Numbered from the stretch's first letter, positions 1-11,445 are shown. The stretch is 64,000 nt of DNA from Flammulina velutipes (GCA_011800155.1 CM022372.1:248001-312000), one strand, 5' to 3'. Notes: a model not told the origin generated them from the letters alone. Numbers and translations: made by a program.

Positions 1-98
1 TTCGTCAAAACCATTATTTCTTAATAATTTTAAATATTATTAAATCAATTCGGGATAACGTCCCACGTGGCCGCGGCCGGCATATGGATGCGGGCGCT

Positions 99-740
99 GC
101 GCCACGCTTTCCCGTATCCTCCTGGGTCACCTGGTCTGCCCTATCCATCTTATAAAATGTATTACATGCCACAGATGGTCTTTCTTTCTTCAAAATGTGC
201 AGGATGCGGCCGAAATCATCTGCCGGCGCTGCGCCACACTGTTATTCCTCCTCCAGGGTACCTTGCCCTCGTCTCTTCGCTAAAAGGCAGATTTCACGTG
301 TAAAACCGCCCTTCCGTTATTGAACAATGGACCTTCGTGGCCAGAATCATCCGGCGTCGCGCCACGCTTATCCACCCTCCGGGGTCAGCTGTCCTTATTC
401 TGTCTATTGGGTAGCACGTACTATATGTAATCAATGTACTCACATTGGTCGCAAGTGTCGAATGAGTCTAGTTTATTTCCCGGCATTGCGCCACACTTTC
501 ACGCTCCCTCCTCGGTCAGTCCTCCTCTTTCCATTCGTGGGAAGACCTCGGAATACAGAGTAAATGATAGCGCTATAGTGTGCCGCACTTTGCAGCAGTG
601 TATGGCAATTTACTGTTCCCCCGTGGTAGCCAGTGTTCCCCTGTCCCCTCCTTGATTCTGTTAGCAGCCAGTACATCCGTCGGAAAGACTGAGTTTATCT
701 GAGAAAGACGTGGTTTTTCTGTGAGAGACGCGCCACATGC
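99..740. repeat. Degenerate ~129-bp tandem repeat carrying GCGCCAC
   Basis: GCGCCAC occurs at 99, 231, 359 and 488, spaced 132, 128 and 129 bp, and again at 730. Each of the first four sits in a similar context (a GGC or GGCGCT stretch before it, a CCTCC-GGTCA stretch about 20-30 bp after it). No gene is seen in 1-991. A comparable cluster lies at the left end of element beta, so this looks like a subterminal repeat array of the transposon. Confidence 0.65.
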
Positions 741-991
741 GAGTCTGGAAGATATCTACCTTCCCATTAACGTTCCCTAGATGATTATTTAGATCAGCGG
801 TCTTGAGCGCCTAATTTGCTGTGTACGTTTTTGGTCGTAAGTTCCAATCTTGCTAGTACCTTTTTTCTTTGGAATCCGATCCTGGGATAGACATTGAACG
901 CACTCTCTATTTTCTTCACCATATCGATCTGTCCTACTACTTTGTTAAATACTACTAGATAATGTTCCCAAAAATGATCTATGTTCAACGT

Positions 992-3726
992 TCAACCTTT
1001 ACTCGGGGCCGCTTCAATCAACTTGTCCATTACCCATTCCACCTCCACCAACGCGGTGGACCACTGCTCCCCGGCCTTGCCAGAAACTGCTGCGCTCCTC
1101 CACCATGAAAGTGTTGCAACGACGCTAAGCATCCCATTGGCGCCCGGGACCGTGAGCGCCTCGAACTGTCCAGATACAGCGTCACGCACATATACCCCCC
1201 GACTCTTCTTTCTCCATGCTGGCTGGAGGGAAGACCACCATCCATTCCATTCCTTCGCAAATTTCTGCAACGCCGCTTTCTCCAATGACATTCGTCCTCT
1301 TCTTGTCCGTCCACCAGCCACCCAATCCCCTAGCATCTTCAATCTTTCTGAGCCATCGCTGTTCTTCCCTCTCGGTAAGGTTGCTCTCTTTTTGGCCAGC
1401 ATCCCTCCACAGACGTACTGACACTCCAGCCTCCATAGCCTATCCACCATGCCCAACATGTCAGCCGCTCCGTCTGCAGCGAGGAACTCCTTCAAAGGAT
1501 CAACGAGCCATTCAACCGAGACGGCATCCCGACTCCCCAATCTATCCAACATACCCTTTATCGTGGGCATCTCTTGCGCTGGAATGACATCGGGACGGTG
1601 GGCAGGTGTCGGTTCAAAATATAACAGAGGTTCGTGCGCTGGACTAGCGTCGCGACTCGCCTCGTGGATGGGACTCAAGTCGGGAGTGGGACTGAAATGG
1701 CGGAAGGGAGTGATATCGTGCAGGATTGCATCGCTACTGGCGCAGGGACCGCGGATGGGAGGGGCAGGACTCAAATCGGGAATAGGAGGAATAGGACTGT
1801 TGTCGCGACTGAGATCCATTGGTGTGGGTTCGCGCGAGGCTCCAAGTGTCAAGAAGCGTCCTGTGTCCATGCCAGGCTCAGCAGGTAAGTTGGTTATGTC
1901 CTCCAAGCCCACTCGCTGACGCTTCGGCTCTCTAGTATTGTCGTCTTCACTTTCCTCATCGCTTTCCGCTGGGATTCGTCGACGAGCCCTCTTATGGCGT
2001 AAGGCCTCAAGTGCTGCCATTTTCATCTCCGCAGGAAAACTCTCAGCATCGTCATTCGGCCTCTCTGTCGTCCAGGCGGGACGTGGTCTTGGGCGCCCTT
2101 TCCCTCTGGGACCAGCAGCTGCTGGTGCCGTCGACGAGTCAAGTGGAATGGTACTGCGTTCCACAGCACCTGCACCAGATGGCCTAGCAATGGTTGCATT
2201 CCCGTTCCTGTGCTGAGTCGTCTCGTGATTGTCGGGATCGCCATCGTCGCTGAAATGCTCGTTGTTGTATTCAACATCGCCATTTCCGCCGTCCTCGTCA
2301 CTGTTTCTACCATCATCGCCGCCGTTACCTCCATCCTCGTGGCCGTTACCACCATCCTCGTCCCCCTCGACCTCCCAATCACCAACTTCCCTGAAGGAAG
2401 CAGTCCGGCTGGTGACATCGTTGAGCGCTTTATGTGTCTTGCTCCAGTCGGGGACCGTGGCATCACTGGTAATGACTCGGGCTCTATCGGTGGGCGACAC
2501 ACATGTCTCAACATATGTCATGTACGCCTCGACGAGGTCAGACGATCGCTGTGGACCAAGCCAATCCATAAACGACATTCCCGTCCCACCACTGTTCTTT
2601 ACTGTAGCCACGCTGGAAACACAAAACTGTCAGCATTTTCGCAATAAAAAAAATAAACAACCTACTCAAAATAGCCCACCTGACCGTCATACATGCCCAT
2701 TGGCCTGGCCACCATGGTGAAAACCTTCAAGCCTGCGTTGAGGTCAAGAGTATGCGACAGCCTGGAGATTAATGATGGCGTGTTTCGAACACACCTTATA
2801 ATGACTCGTCGGTCAGTCAACTCTTTAAAAGATAAATAGTGACTTACGTGGCGATAACAGCAGAATTATCGGCAGACCCTCTATCCAATACCTCCTCCCC
2901 TCTTGCACGCTGACTGTCCGCCTCCGCCTTTGCCTTTGCTGTCCAGGCTTCCTGCTCTTCTTTCGGCAATTTCGCGAAAAACTCCTTTGCGATCCGTTGC
3001 TTCAACGCCAGCGGGATCTTTTGGACTGACTTGTCCGAGCGACTAGCAAACTCCACCTCGACAGCGGCCTCCATTCCGGATTCAGTGTACTGCTCGTGCT
3101 GGTATTGTTGAGCGCCTGAGCGTGCTCTCACCCGCTTCGTTTGACCCAACATTTGGCGAACCATCAACGTCATTGGGTCATTTGGATCGAATCGTTGGCC
3201 AACGGTAGTTGCTCGCCGAGGAGAAATTCCAATGCGCCATCTAACCCAACGTTCCAATCTCTGTCCACCGTGCGTTAGCTTTGTCCAATGTCAAACCATA
3301 GGGTAGACTCACCTTGTTCAGGGCATTCATGTGTTTCGACCACAGGATGGAGTGTTCTTCTGTCAGGTCGGGAGGTGCAGGCAAGGGTGCCAATGGATCG
3401 TATTTGTTGAGGGGACGAGGCGGCTCTTCCCAGTCCTGGAGAGGCCATGGAAAGAACATATGGAAAAGGTGCTGCATTTCTTTCATTTTCAGTGCGCCCG
3501 CAGCCTTACTGATTTCGAGTGCGTCAATGTAGCCCGGAATTAGTGGACATATGAGCTCCTCTGGAAGGCCTTGCATCCACCCCTTGCGGTTTTGCCGTTG
3601 ATTCTTTGGAATGGTAGGTTTTGATGATTTAATGGGGACGACAGCATTCGTAGGGATAACTCGGAAGACATTAGGACCAGCAGCACGCGAACGCCCAGTC
3701 GGTTTTTTGGTTTTCGATACGGCCAT
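992..3726 (-). CDS. Basidiomycete-specific HMG-like / W-rich domain protein (alpha copy, W1)
   Basis: Four exons give a continuous 858-residue product: 3313-3726, 2848-3260, 2666-2794 and 992-2612, with GT-AG introns of about 50 bp. The N-terminal part (KGW-x-QGL..., then FFPW) precedes an HMG-box-like segment with the pattern LKQRIAKEFFAKLPKEEQEAW. The third exon encodes GLKVFTMVARPMG-x-DGQVGYF. A long Asp/Glu/Ser/Pro-rich linker follows, then a conserved C-terminal domain with NGWWSSLQPAWRK and LSVVATLSWWR. A paralogue with the same four-exon plan and an identical 129-bp third exon is at 16569-21972, and a short copy is at 26465-26947. The family is expanded in Agaricomycetes near transposons; its function is unknown to me. 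The HMG-like reading suggests DNA binding, which is inference. It is the first cargo gene of element alpha and is transcribed away from the rest. Confidence 0.75.
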
Positions 3727-4073
3727 TGTGTCGCAGGCGAGGCAAGAGACACGACGGAAATAGGCAAGTATACTCCTGCGCCGTCAGGGTACATCCACAT
3801 CGCGACAAAAATTATCTGAAAATTATCTGAGAACAATCTAAGATCTCAAGGCGGCAGCCCTTTCTTGGGAATACCTCCCTGCAAATTCCAGAACCCACCA
3901 ACGGATCCAACTCACTGGTTGCATATCAGAAACATTCTACGAATCAATGCTCCTTTTGGTAGCGACACACGGTATTTCCTTATTAGTCAGTTCCTCCCGA
4001 TCTTCAGACTGTTATATATTCGCATCGTCTCACATTCCCCAAGGTCAACTCCCCCTGTGCAGTACCCACCAAT
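3727..4073. promoter_or_regulatory. Divergent intergenic region between W1 and the first RNase H1-N gene
   Basis: The 347 bp separate two divergently read genes, so both promoters must lie here. The same head-to-head arrangement occurs in element beta (21973-22201). I see no RNA gene. A TTATATATTCG stretch at about 4011, some 60 bp upstream of the plus-strand start, is a plausible TATA-like element. Confidence 0.4.
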
Positions 4074-4685
4074 ATGTCTGACAATACTGTTGCTAAGCAA
4101 GCCGCTGGTGAGCTCGCTTCTCTCTCGCTCTTCTCGATGGCGCTCACGATACATCGAACAGAACTGCCCTTCTACGTCGAAGACCCTTTCATCAGCCCCA
4201 GCGCCTATGTCAACACGAGCGCCCCATGGGTGGCTGGACGGGCGTACAGTGTCATTCCCCGCGAGCCGTTGCGCCCCACGTTGTTTCCACGCAGTGCCTT
4301 CAACGGCAACAAGTTTCATTTTTACTGCATCATTCGCGGTGCCTACACTGGTATCCTCATTGACAGGTATTGAGTCTTCTTATTTCTTTCGTCTGCGCTA
4401 CTCACCCTCTTCCAGTCAGCAGGCTGTCAGCTTCACCCAAGGCTATCCTAGAGCTTACATGGTGAAGGTCAAGAGCCAAGCGGAGGCCCTTAGGCTCTAT
4501 AACACCAGCTTGAAGATCGGGGATGTTGAAGTTGTTTGTCGTGCCCCGCACTTCATCCGGTAGGTATCGTTACGAACGTTGGAGTTTTTTATCACTGACT
4601 TTGATTTTTTTCCAGCTCGCTCAGAAACCCATGGGCCATCATCTGCATGCTCGTCGCGTTTGTCGTAGTGTCGTATAGGCTTTAG
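4074..4685 (+). CDS. RNase H1 N-terminal (viroplasmin-like) domain protein with C-terminal membrane anchor
   Basis: Three exons: 4074-4366, 4416-4559 and 4616-4685, joined by GT-AG introns in frame. The middle carries one RNase H1 N-terminal-type domain (FYCIIRGAYTGILID...FTQGYPRAYMVKVKSQAEAL). This fold in eukaryotic RNase H1 binds RNA/DNA hybrids and is also called the caulimovirus viroplasmin domain; no RNase catalytic domain is present. The last exon encodes NPWAIICMLVAFVVVSYRL, a single hydrophobic helix right at the C terminus, suggesting a tail-anchored membrane protein. The beta counterpart (22202) has the domain but no such helix. It is the first of two adjacent genes of this type; the neighbour at 4772 has two domains. 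The domain assignment is by pattern; the cargo role is inference. Confidence 0.7.
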
Positions 4686-4771
4686 TCCCGGGGTTTTTTA
4701 CTGTTGTTTGTTTGTGTTCGCCTGACTATAAATTGATGCCATGTTTCGTCCTTCCCTTTCCTTCCACCACC

Positions 4772-5705
4772 ATGAGTACTCCCAACACGAGCCCCATCGC
4801 GGTCGAACGTTCCCCCGCCTCATCGCCAATAGCTTCGACGACGCCTATGCCAAATCCCAAGCAAGCCTACGATGTGCTCATCGTCGTCGAGGACGATGAG
4901 GACGATGAGATAAAAGAGTTAACCAACCGCCTCGGTATGACTACTCTCTATTCTATCGGAAATACGCAAACAACTTCGTATTGGTATGTCTATGGCCTCG
5001 AACCTCTCGGTACCCTCTGACTCAACTTGTTTTCCTAGGTCTACTGGGGCAGCTGCCCAGCGTGCTGGAAGTCCCGTTAGGGCAGAAGGAGTTCGCATCA
5101 GATACCATATCAAGCCCACGGCCTGGGTCGTCTATATCGGCATCCTCCCCGGGGTTTACCACCGCTGGTAAGTTTCCACTAGGAATATTCCACCACAGAT
5201 GACTGACTGCACTGACTAATAGGGTTGATGCGGAGGAGCAGGTGGTTGGGCAGTCTCGCGCAGTCTGTCTCAGTTACCATTCTCGCCGTGACGCGGCTAG
5301 GGCCTTCAGCTTTGCTCTGTCCAAGGAATGGGTGGCGTCCACTCTCGATACAGAACACCCCCTCATTCGTCCGAGGCCAGCGTACCATGTTAGTTTCGTC
5401 CGGCCCAAAGTGAATATGCTTTCCGCCCCGACGCTTATTGGTACGGGTCTGTCCCGCCCTGCGTGGCAAATAGTCTATGTCGGTGTTAGACCCGGCGTCT
5501 ACGATAATTTGTGAGTTTCATATTCTACCTTTCTATCACGATGTTCCCCTTCTTATGTATACCACATAGCTTGCAGGTATCGCTTAACGTTGCTGGTATT
5601 ACTGGCTCCACCTATGAATCTGTCAATACGCGCCAGGAAGCTGTTAGATTGTATATGCGGGCATATGGGCGGGGGGAGGTTGGAACTTGTATCACTGTTC
5701 AGTAG
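4772..5705 (+). CDS. Protein with two RNase H1 N-terminal (viroplasmin-like) domains
   Basis: Spliced from exons 4772-4983, 5039-5169, about 5222-5513 and 5568-5705. The start ATG follows a Ser/Pro-rich leader with an acidic run (VVEDDEDDEI). Two copies of the small nucleic-acid-binding domain follow: one around AWVVYIGILPGVYHRW...SRRDAARAF and one around AWQIVYVGVRPGVYDN...NTRQEAVRLYMRAY. The xxxYVGxxPGVY signature is typical of RNase H1 N-terminal domains. There is no nuclease domain. In element beta the gene at 23039 also has two domains and follows a one-domain gene, so the pair is conserved. Copy 1 of the palindromic element starts 100 bp after its stop codon. Function is inferred only as binding of RNA/DNA hybrid or dsRNA. 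Confidence 0.75.
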
Positions 5706-5805
5706 TCTATTCAATTCAAAGCTGTTGTTGTCTCCCATTTTTCGTCTGCCTTTGAATGCGCCACTCGACTTGCCATAGGCCGGATCTCGCGCCGATGTCC
5801 CGAAC

Positions 5806-8609
5806 CACCCTATGCTATACAGATAACTAGTTAATAGGTGATAGTGGCGGGGCCAAATAACTAGTTGCCAGCTCTTATTAATTAGGCCATTTTGGCAGGC
5901 TAATATGGCTGGCTGGCGGGCAGGGGGCGGGCTGGAATGGGGCGGGATGAGTCCCAAATATGGATAGGAATTGATGGGAGCATGTAGGGATTGATGGGCA
6001 GGGGGAGGGGGAGCAGGGGATGGGGAAATGTGGCCACACATAAATCCGGACCTAGGGATTGATGGGTACTGATGTCATTGATTGCCCAGGGGGATGGGGG
6101 ATGGGGATAGGAATTGTGGCACCAGGAAAATCCGGACCTAGGGTTTGATGGGGGCAGGGGATGGGGGATGGGGACAGGGGAAATGTGGCCACAGGAAAAT
6201 CCGGACTTAGGGATTGATGGGAACTGATAGGATTGATGGGGAAGGGGATGGGGGATGGGGGCAGGGGGATTGGGGGCAGGGGACAATTGTGGCACCAGGA
6301 TAAATACTGGGCTATTGCCAGGGTATGAGGAGGGTATGGGAGGGATGATTGTAGGTTGAAAAATAAAATTCTTTCTAACTATCAGAAACATGAATGGGGG
6401 TGTGGCAGCTACTGAAACCAATAATAAAACGATGTGTGGCGCATTTTTAATCGAGGAGAACATACCTCGGATCAACCTGGGGTTGCTCTAGATGTCTTCC
6501 TATTGAAAAATGAATGTGTGCAGCACAAAGAACCATGTAAAAACACGAAGATTTGGCTAAGAAACAAGCAGAACATTATTGAAAATCCATCAAAAAGCAC
6601 CAAAAAGGGAGCAGCACTTTGCCCTCGCTTGGGGGTGACCTGGAACCACTTGTAGGTCGTTCAGACACCTTTGGGGCATTGTATATGTCACTCAGTTAGG
6701 TCCCCAGGTTAACAGAACCCTTGGATATGATCAAAATGCCAAAAACCCGGACCACTCAGCTTTGGGCCACACTATCAACTTGCCATGACCTGGGGACACC
6801 TTATATTCAAAGATATATGTATATAATGTTCTAATCATGAGTTAGATGAAGTCTGGAGTGTCAAAAATGCGGTCAAAACCTTGGATATACCCCAAATAAT
6901 GTCCCCCAAGAAAGCACACATACCATCAACTTCCCCTGACCTCTGTGTCGTCCCAATGTGTTCTATCATCATTATAGATGATGTATTAGCATCCCAGAGG
7001 TGTTCCCAGTATGTCAAAATGCGAATATAAATGGTACAATAATTTATATCCCCTCCTTCTACAGCAAGAACCACCCCAACTATCACACATCTGAGTGATG
7101 GACTATTGATTTTAACATCATACAATGTGTTTTTAACTTCCCAGAATATGGCCCAGGTTGAACACCCTTCAATATAGAGCATGGACATTTGAGAATTAGT
7201 ACAAAGATCATATCCTCACCATGTACCAAAGAGGTGTATCTTCGAGGTCTACCTATGACCTGGGCCCCAAGATATCATCTATATGATGTCAAATGACTAT
7301 TAGAACAGTCCTAAAGATGTAAATATGCGAACCAGTGGGTGTACTTGAGGAGGAAGGGTGAATAAGGGTTCACCTAGTATCATGAATGTTCGCATTTTGA
7401 CATACTGGGGACACCTCTGGGATGCTAATACATCATCTATAATGATAATAGAACACATTGGGACGACCCAGAGGTTGGGGGAAGTTGATGGTATGTGTGC
7501 TTTCTTAGGGGACATTATTTGGGGTATATCCAAGGTTTTGACCGCATTTTTTACACTCCAGACCTCATCCAACTCATGATTAGAGCATTATATACATATA
7601 TCTTCGAATATAAGGTGTCCCCAGGTCATGGCAAGTTGATAGTGTGGCCCAAAGCTATGTGGTCCGGGTTTTTGGCATTTTGATCATATCCAAGGGTTCT
7701 GTTGACCTGGGGACCTAACTGAGTGACATATACAATGCCCCAAAGGTGTCTGGACGACCTACAAGTTGTTCCAGGTCACCCCCATACGAGGGCAAAGTGC
7801 TGCTCCCTTTTTGGTGCTTTTTGATGGATTTTCAATAATGTTCTGCTTGTTTCTCAGCCAAATCTTCGTGTTTTTACATGGTTCTTTGTGCTACACACAT
7901 CCATTTTTCAATAGGAAGACATCTAAAACAACCCCAGGTTGATCCGAGGTATGTGCTCCTCGATTAAAAATGCGCCACACATCGTTTTATTATTGGTTTC
8001 AGTAGCTGCCACACCCCCATTCATGTTTCTGATAGTTAGAAAGAATTTTATTTTTCAACCTACAATCATCCCTCCCATACCCTCCTCATACCCTGGCAAT
8101 AGCCCAGTATTTATCCTGGTGCCACAATTGTACCCTGCCCCCAATCCCCCTGCCCCCATCCCCCATCCCCTCCCCCCATCAATCTCATCAGTTGCCATCA
8201 ATCCCTAGGTCTGGATTTTCCTGTGGCCACATTTCCCCTGCCCCCATCCCCCATCCCCTGCCCCCATCAAACCCTAGGTCCGGATTTTCCTGGTGCCACA
8301 ATTGCTATCCTCATCCCCCATCCCCCTGGTCAATCAATGACATCAATAGCCATCAATCCCTAGGTCCGGATTTATGTGTGGCCACATTTCCCCATTCCCT
8401 GCTCCCCCTCCCCCTGTCCATCAATCCCTACATGCTCCCATCAATTCCTATCCATATTTGGGACCCATCCCGCCCCATACCAGCCCGCCCCCAGCCCGCC
8501 AGCCAGCCATTTTACCAGCCAAAATATGCCCCCATAGTGGCAGCCAATAACTAGTTCTTTAGCCCCACCACTATGAGGGTTCAACTAGTTATGTCTATAC
8601 TATAGGGTG
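5806..8609. mobile_element. Palindromic TIR transposon, copy 1 (2804 bp)
   Basis: The element is bounded by CACCCTAT and its complement and flanked by the perfect 7-bp duplication CCCGAAC (5799-5805 and 8610-8616). The left arm is 5806-7025 and the right arm 7389-8609; they are near-identical inverted copies around a 363-bp spacer (7026-7388). Each tip carries AACTAGTT palindromes (5825-5832, 5859-5866 on the left). The arms contain a G-run-rich minisatellite near the tip and a shared 0.8-kb inner part. The open frames inside recur in all six arms but are read in both directions and show no domain, so I do not call them genes. It lies in the gene-free interval of element alpha. No transposase is encoded, so it is non-autonomous; the superfamily is undetermined. 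In this copy the two tips differ from each other, unlike copies 2 and 3. Confidence 0.9.
5920..6320. repeat. G-run minisatellite in the palindrome arm
   Basis: About four degenerate units of 80-100 bp, each containing TGTGGC, CCGGACCTAGGG, GATTGATGGG and runs such as GGGGATGGGGGATGGGG. The same block recurs in each arm of all three palindromic copies (for example 8100-8480, 17820-18190, 20040-20400). The dense G-runs could form quadruplexes on one strand of each arm, which is inference. Confidence 0.8.
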
Positions 8610-8893
8610 CCCGAACGTGTGGGCAACATATTCAGTTTATTGACGTTGTAGACCAAGTACATGTAAGAACTCTTTAGAAGCCACTCCAGTACGTATGTAT
8701 GGCATATAACATTGTGCGTCAGCCAATTCCCGACCCATAGATGCCAAAAAAATAAAAGTCTGAAAAATAAACCAAGGACAGGTAAGATTTCATACTATAA
8801 CCTTACCTTTAACCATCATCACGCACTAATCATTGTTCGACGGCCCAGGGGGGGACTCATAGTTTCCTTTGGTTCGGTGTTCTAATCATCATA

Positions 8894-9208
8894 TGGGCCG
8901 TAAGAAGCTCTATTCCACTCCCGAAGCTAGGCAAGAGGCTCGCGCTCGTAGTCAGGCCACCCATTATGCAAAGTGCGTCAACTCTGTCTTTGACCTGCAT
9001 CTTCTGGCTCACGACGTTTCCTAGGAACAAGTCTAAGATCTTATCCAGATGCAAAGAGCAATATCGTGCACGGAGATACGACCAGTGCGCCGTAGAGATA
9101 ACAGAGATTCCAGACAAGACAACGGGGTGTGTCCTCCACCGTCTCCTCTTCTTTCCCCTCTCACTCACCAACATAAAGCCCTATTATAGGACATTCCTCC
9201 ACTGCTGA
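8894..9208 (+). CDS. MGRKKLY-type short basic protein (alpha copy)
   Basis: Exon 1 starts with ATG at 8894 (MGRKKLYSTPEARQEARARS), and an intron (GTGCGT...CCTAG, about 8972-9022) joins it to KNKSKILSRCKEQYRARRYD. The N-terminal MGRKKLY followed by a basic, helix-like stretch recurs at 24732 (minus) in element beta (MGRKKLYHSEEEKAEAQRR), so the two are paralogues. The composition suggests a nucleic-acid-binding N terminus, as in basic-region proteins. The beta copy continues into a helical C-terminal domain. Here the corresponding domain appears to be encoded at 9216-9524, but I could not find a splice that keeps the frame between the two, so this gene may be broken or the two may be separate genes. 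Function unknown. Confidence 0.55.
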   Translation, partial: WAVRSSIPLPKLGKRLALVVRPPIMQSASTLSLTCIFWLTTFPRNKSKILSRCKEQYRARRYDQCAVEITEIPDKTTGCVLHRLLFFPLSLTNIKPYYRTFLHC

Positions 9209-9215
9209 ACTCGAC

Positions 9216-9524
9216 ATGGCTGAAATCCAAAACACTTTGGCACAGCTCGAAACATATCTAGGCCCAGCGGGTTTAACTGCCTACGGAGCCACACTAGCGG
9301 AAGACATCTACCAGGACAACTCATTCGATGCATCAGACAGGCTACTCGACGAGATGGAAACCCTACGTGACCTTCGGGACAGGGCGCGCAACATTTGCGT
9401 CAGGATATGGGAACGCGACGGCGCGACAAAGATTTGGGAGAAAAGTCGACAATGTTTACGTCCCTTCCAGGAAGCATTGGATCTTGTCGACACTCTCTAT
9501 GATCGCACCCTCAGCCAATCTTAG
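9216..9524 (+). CDS. Small helical protein, likely C-terminal part of the MGRKKLY family
   Basis: An uninterrupted 102-residue frame, rich in Leu, Glu and Arg and probably all-helical. Its end (LRDLRDRARNICVRIWERDGATKIWEKS...LDLVDTLYDRT) resembles the last exon of the beta MGRKKLY gene (GARPHIRTLFYRYGICSEWKEA...MQYLDEIHHRTETG). That suggests it is the displaced or frame-broken third exon of the gene at 8894. An ATG at 9216 is available, so it could also be expressed alone. No known domain is recognised. Confidence 0.5.
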   Translation: MAEIQNTLAQLETYLGPAGLTAYGATLAEDIYQDNSFDASDRLLDEMETLRDLRDRARNICVRIWERDGATKIWEKSRQCLRPFQEALDLVDTLYDRTLSQS

Positions 9525-9696
9525 CTTCCGTTGAGCGAAGAGAAGAGCACTGTTGTTTAAAGAGCTGTAATATTATCACCACTTTCCTCATCACCTCTAT
9601 ACCGGACTGATCATCTACGCTCCTCCTTGATTGCGGTAATTTCCCTTTCTGGCTACTGCTGTGCCTGCCTGCCGTTTTCCTTGACCTTTAGCACCC

Positions 9697-10412
9697 ATGA
9701 GCACTATTGAGCCCCAGCCTCCGTCATCCCCTGAGCTCACGCCTGCTGCACCCCCGACTCCAAAGACATCGTCCAAGAAAAATGTTCGTCGCACGGCACG
9801 TATGTCGACGGGAGGGAAGCGACCTACCCCCAAAAACCTCATTCTACGCAACAGTACATTCCGTGAGCGCCAACACCTGCTCGACTTCCCTACTAGAGAG
9901 CGCTTGGCCAAGGAAGGTAGCGCGTACGTTTTTTCTCGGACCTTCACCTCACCTACTCTGACCTGTTACCCATAGTAAAATTCTCCATCGAATGCGGCTC
10001 CTTCGGCGTCCCCTACGTGCCTACCAGTTGGGAACTGCTCAACGGTATCTAAGTATGTCCAATCTCGCCTTTTCAACCACTGTCATTGATTTTCTCCCTG
10101 CCATTTACAGACAACGGCATTGATACTGCGTACATCGAGACCTCGTGGATCGAACATCCTGAAGCCGACTTCAAGAAGGAAACAGTTAACACCTTTCTCA
10201 GCGATGTCGACCTTGTCGCTCACTCCACACAATTCGAGGCCATGGGTGTCGTTACAGGCGACGACCTCCTAAAGCTCTCTCTGGAATTGAGATACCCGGA
10301 GAATCGAGTCAAGGTCCAGGACGCTCTCCGCTTGGACGGGCCCGCATGGCAAGATTTTCGCGTCAAGCTTTTCGCGTTTGCCCGTCCTGTCGTGTTGGAA
10401 ATCGATGACTAG
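9697..10412 (+). CDS. SAM-like small protein, alpha copy 1
   Basis: Exons 9697-9916, 9976-10044 and 10111-10412 join in frame. A Ser/Thr/Pro- and Lys-rich leader (TPKTSSKKNVRRTARMS) is followed by a helical domain: FLSDVDLVAHSTQFEAMGV, then TGDDLLKLSLEL, then LDGPAWQDFRVKLFAFARP. The layout of an F-x-x-MGV turn, a DDLL helix and a final amphipathic helix resembles SAM/death-like helical bundles. The same pattern is in the genes at 10659 and 25068, so it is a cargo family of these elements. A role as a protein-protein adaptor is inferred from fold resemblance only. Confidence 0.6.
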
Positions 10413-10658
10413 GGTTATTAGGAAACGTCCGCGTGTTCAAGGAGGGTCGTAATTGAATAGAGAAATGACATGTTTTTATTTTGTTTCCTATGTCCCAAAT
10501 AGTGAGTCTCGGCGTGTTTTTCAGATCTCAATCTGAATGCGGAGCGGATTTCAGATGGAAATCAAACGACAGATGCCATAAGCAGCAACACCACGTTGGC
10601 GTTCGGGGTCTACGAGCGGCCTCTTTGGTCTCTCCCTCATCTCTTTCCTTCCCCCACC

Positions 10659-11445
10659 ATGAAACCTGAGATCAAGTCTTTTTCGAGGTATGAGGAGCTC
10701 AGAAGCCCTTCCAAGACTGCCCAGAAGTGAGTGTCCTGCTCTGTTCTCTACCATCCTGACCATTTCGTCTATTCAACAGGCTGCTTATTCGACATTTGTC
10801 CCGAACACGTGTTATCCTGAAGGTCATCATGTCGCCTGAGGAAGGTAAAAACCCCTTTGCGTCTGTTCACACTCGTGGCTTACAATTTCCAGAGCAAACG
10901 AGTGGTTTTCAGCTGCTTGATCTGCTGGAAAGCGTCAAGGGGGGATTTCTCTTTGAACGCCTTGCCGCTCTCGGTGTCGCCACTCTCATCGACCTCCGAC
11001 ATATCGCAGGATTGACCACTCTATGGGAATATCGCGACCTGTTGTCCATCGGCATGGGATTTCATCATTTTGGGAGGAACTGGGCGTTTTTTCAGATTAT
11101 GTTGAGTCGATTGCGGAAAGAGGAGCTAGAAACCATGGGGAACATTACTACTGCTGGTAAGTTGCTCATATTGCTTGGTTCTCCCCATCTGACATGTACA
11201 CTATAGCTATTCTGAAGCACGGCATGTACAGAGACAAGTATCGTGCCCTTAACGATGCTCTCTGGAAGCCAGAAAAAGTTAAAAAGCCAAAGCTGGTGGA
11301 TCTCGACAGCGACTCGGACATTGCTGCACCTCCCGTACCCGCTCCCGACACACCAAAATCTTCTATTGCTCCCAAGGAGGTAGTGCCTCGGGAAGTCGTC
11401 CTTGCCCGCGCTGCTAACCTGCTAAATTTACCTCGCTTCCGTTGA
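10659..11445 (+). CDS. SAM-like small protein, alpha copy 2
   Basis: Exons 10659-10726, 10780-10844, 10893-11156 and 11207-11445 splice in frame from the ATG at 10659. The central part (LLDLLESVKGGFLFERLAAL, then GVATLIDLRHIAGLTTL) has the same helical arrangement as the genes at 9697 and 25068. The C-terminal tail is Lys/Asp/Pro-rich (KKPKLVDLDSDSDIAAPPVP), probably disordered. It is diverged from the neighbour, so the two are not a recent tandem duplication. Function unknown. Confidence 0.6.

Noticed and set aside
52..64. GGGATAACGTCCC as the left terminal motif of element alpha
   Set aside because: No second motif 33 bp inward and no tip-like sequence before it; too weak to place the left end.
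99..740. CRISPR-like array
   Set aside because: The spacing is regular, but the repeats are degenerate, long and in a eukaryotic genome; it is a subterminal tandem repeat.
975..982. TGATCTAT also found at 32813-32820, a possible 8-bp target duplication of element alpha
   Set aside because: Position 975 is only 10 bp from the stop of W1 and has none of the terminal motifs; in beta the left end lies about 970 bp from the W gene. Most likely chance.
7300..7580. 73-90 residue frames at the inner ends of the arms (with a TTQRSGEVDG-like segment)
   Set aside because: Same reason: mirrored frames in both directions of an inverted repeat, no start context, no domain.
5900..8554. Conserved 190-residue frames in the palindrome arms (Pro-rich, starting with a hydrophobic segment)
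   Set aside because: They recur in all six arms because the DNA is nearly identical, run through the G/C-run minisatellite, exist on both strands and have no known domain. A codon-position substitution test would be needed to call them genes.
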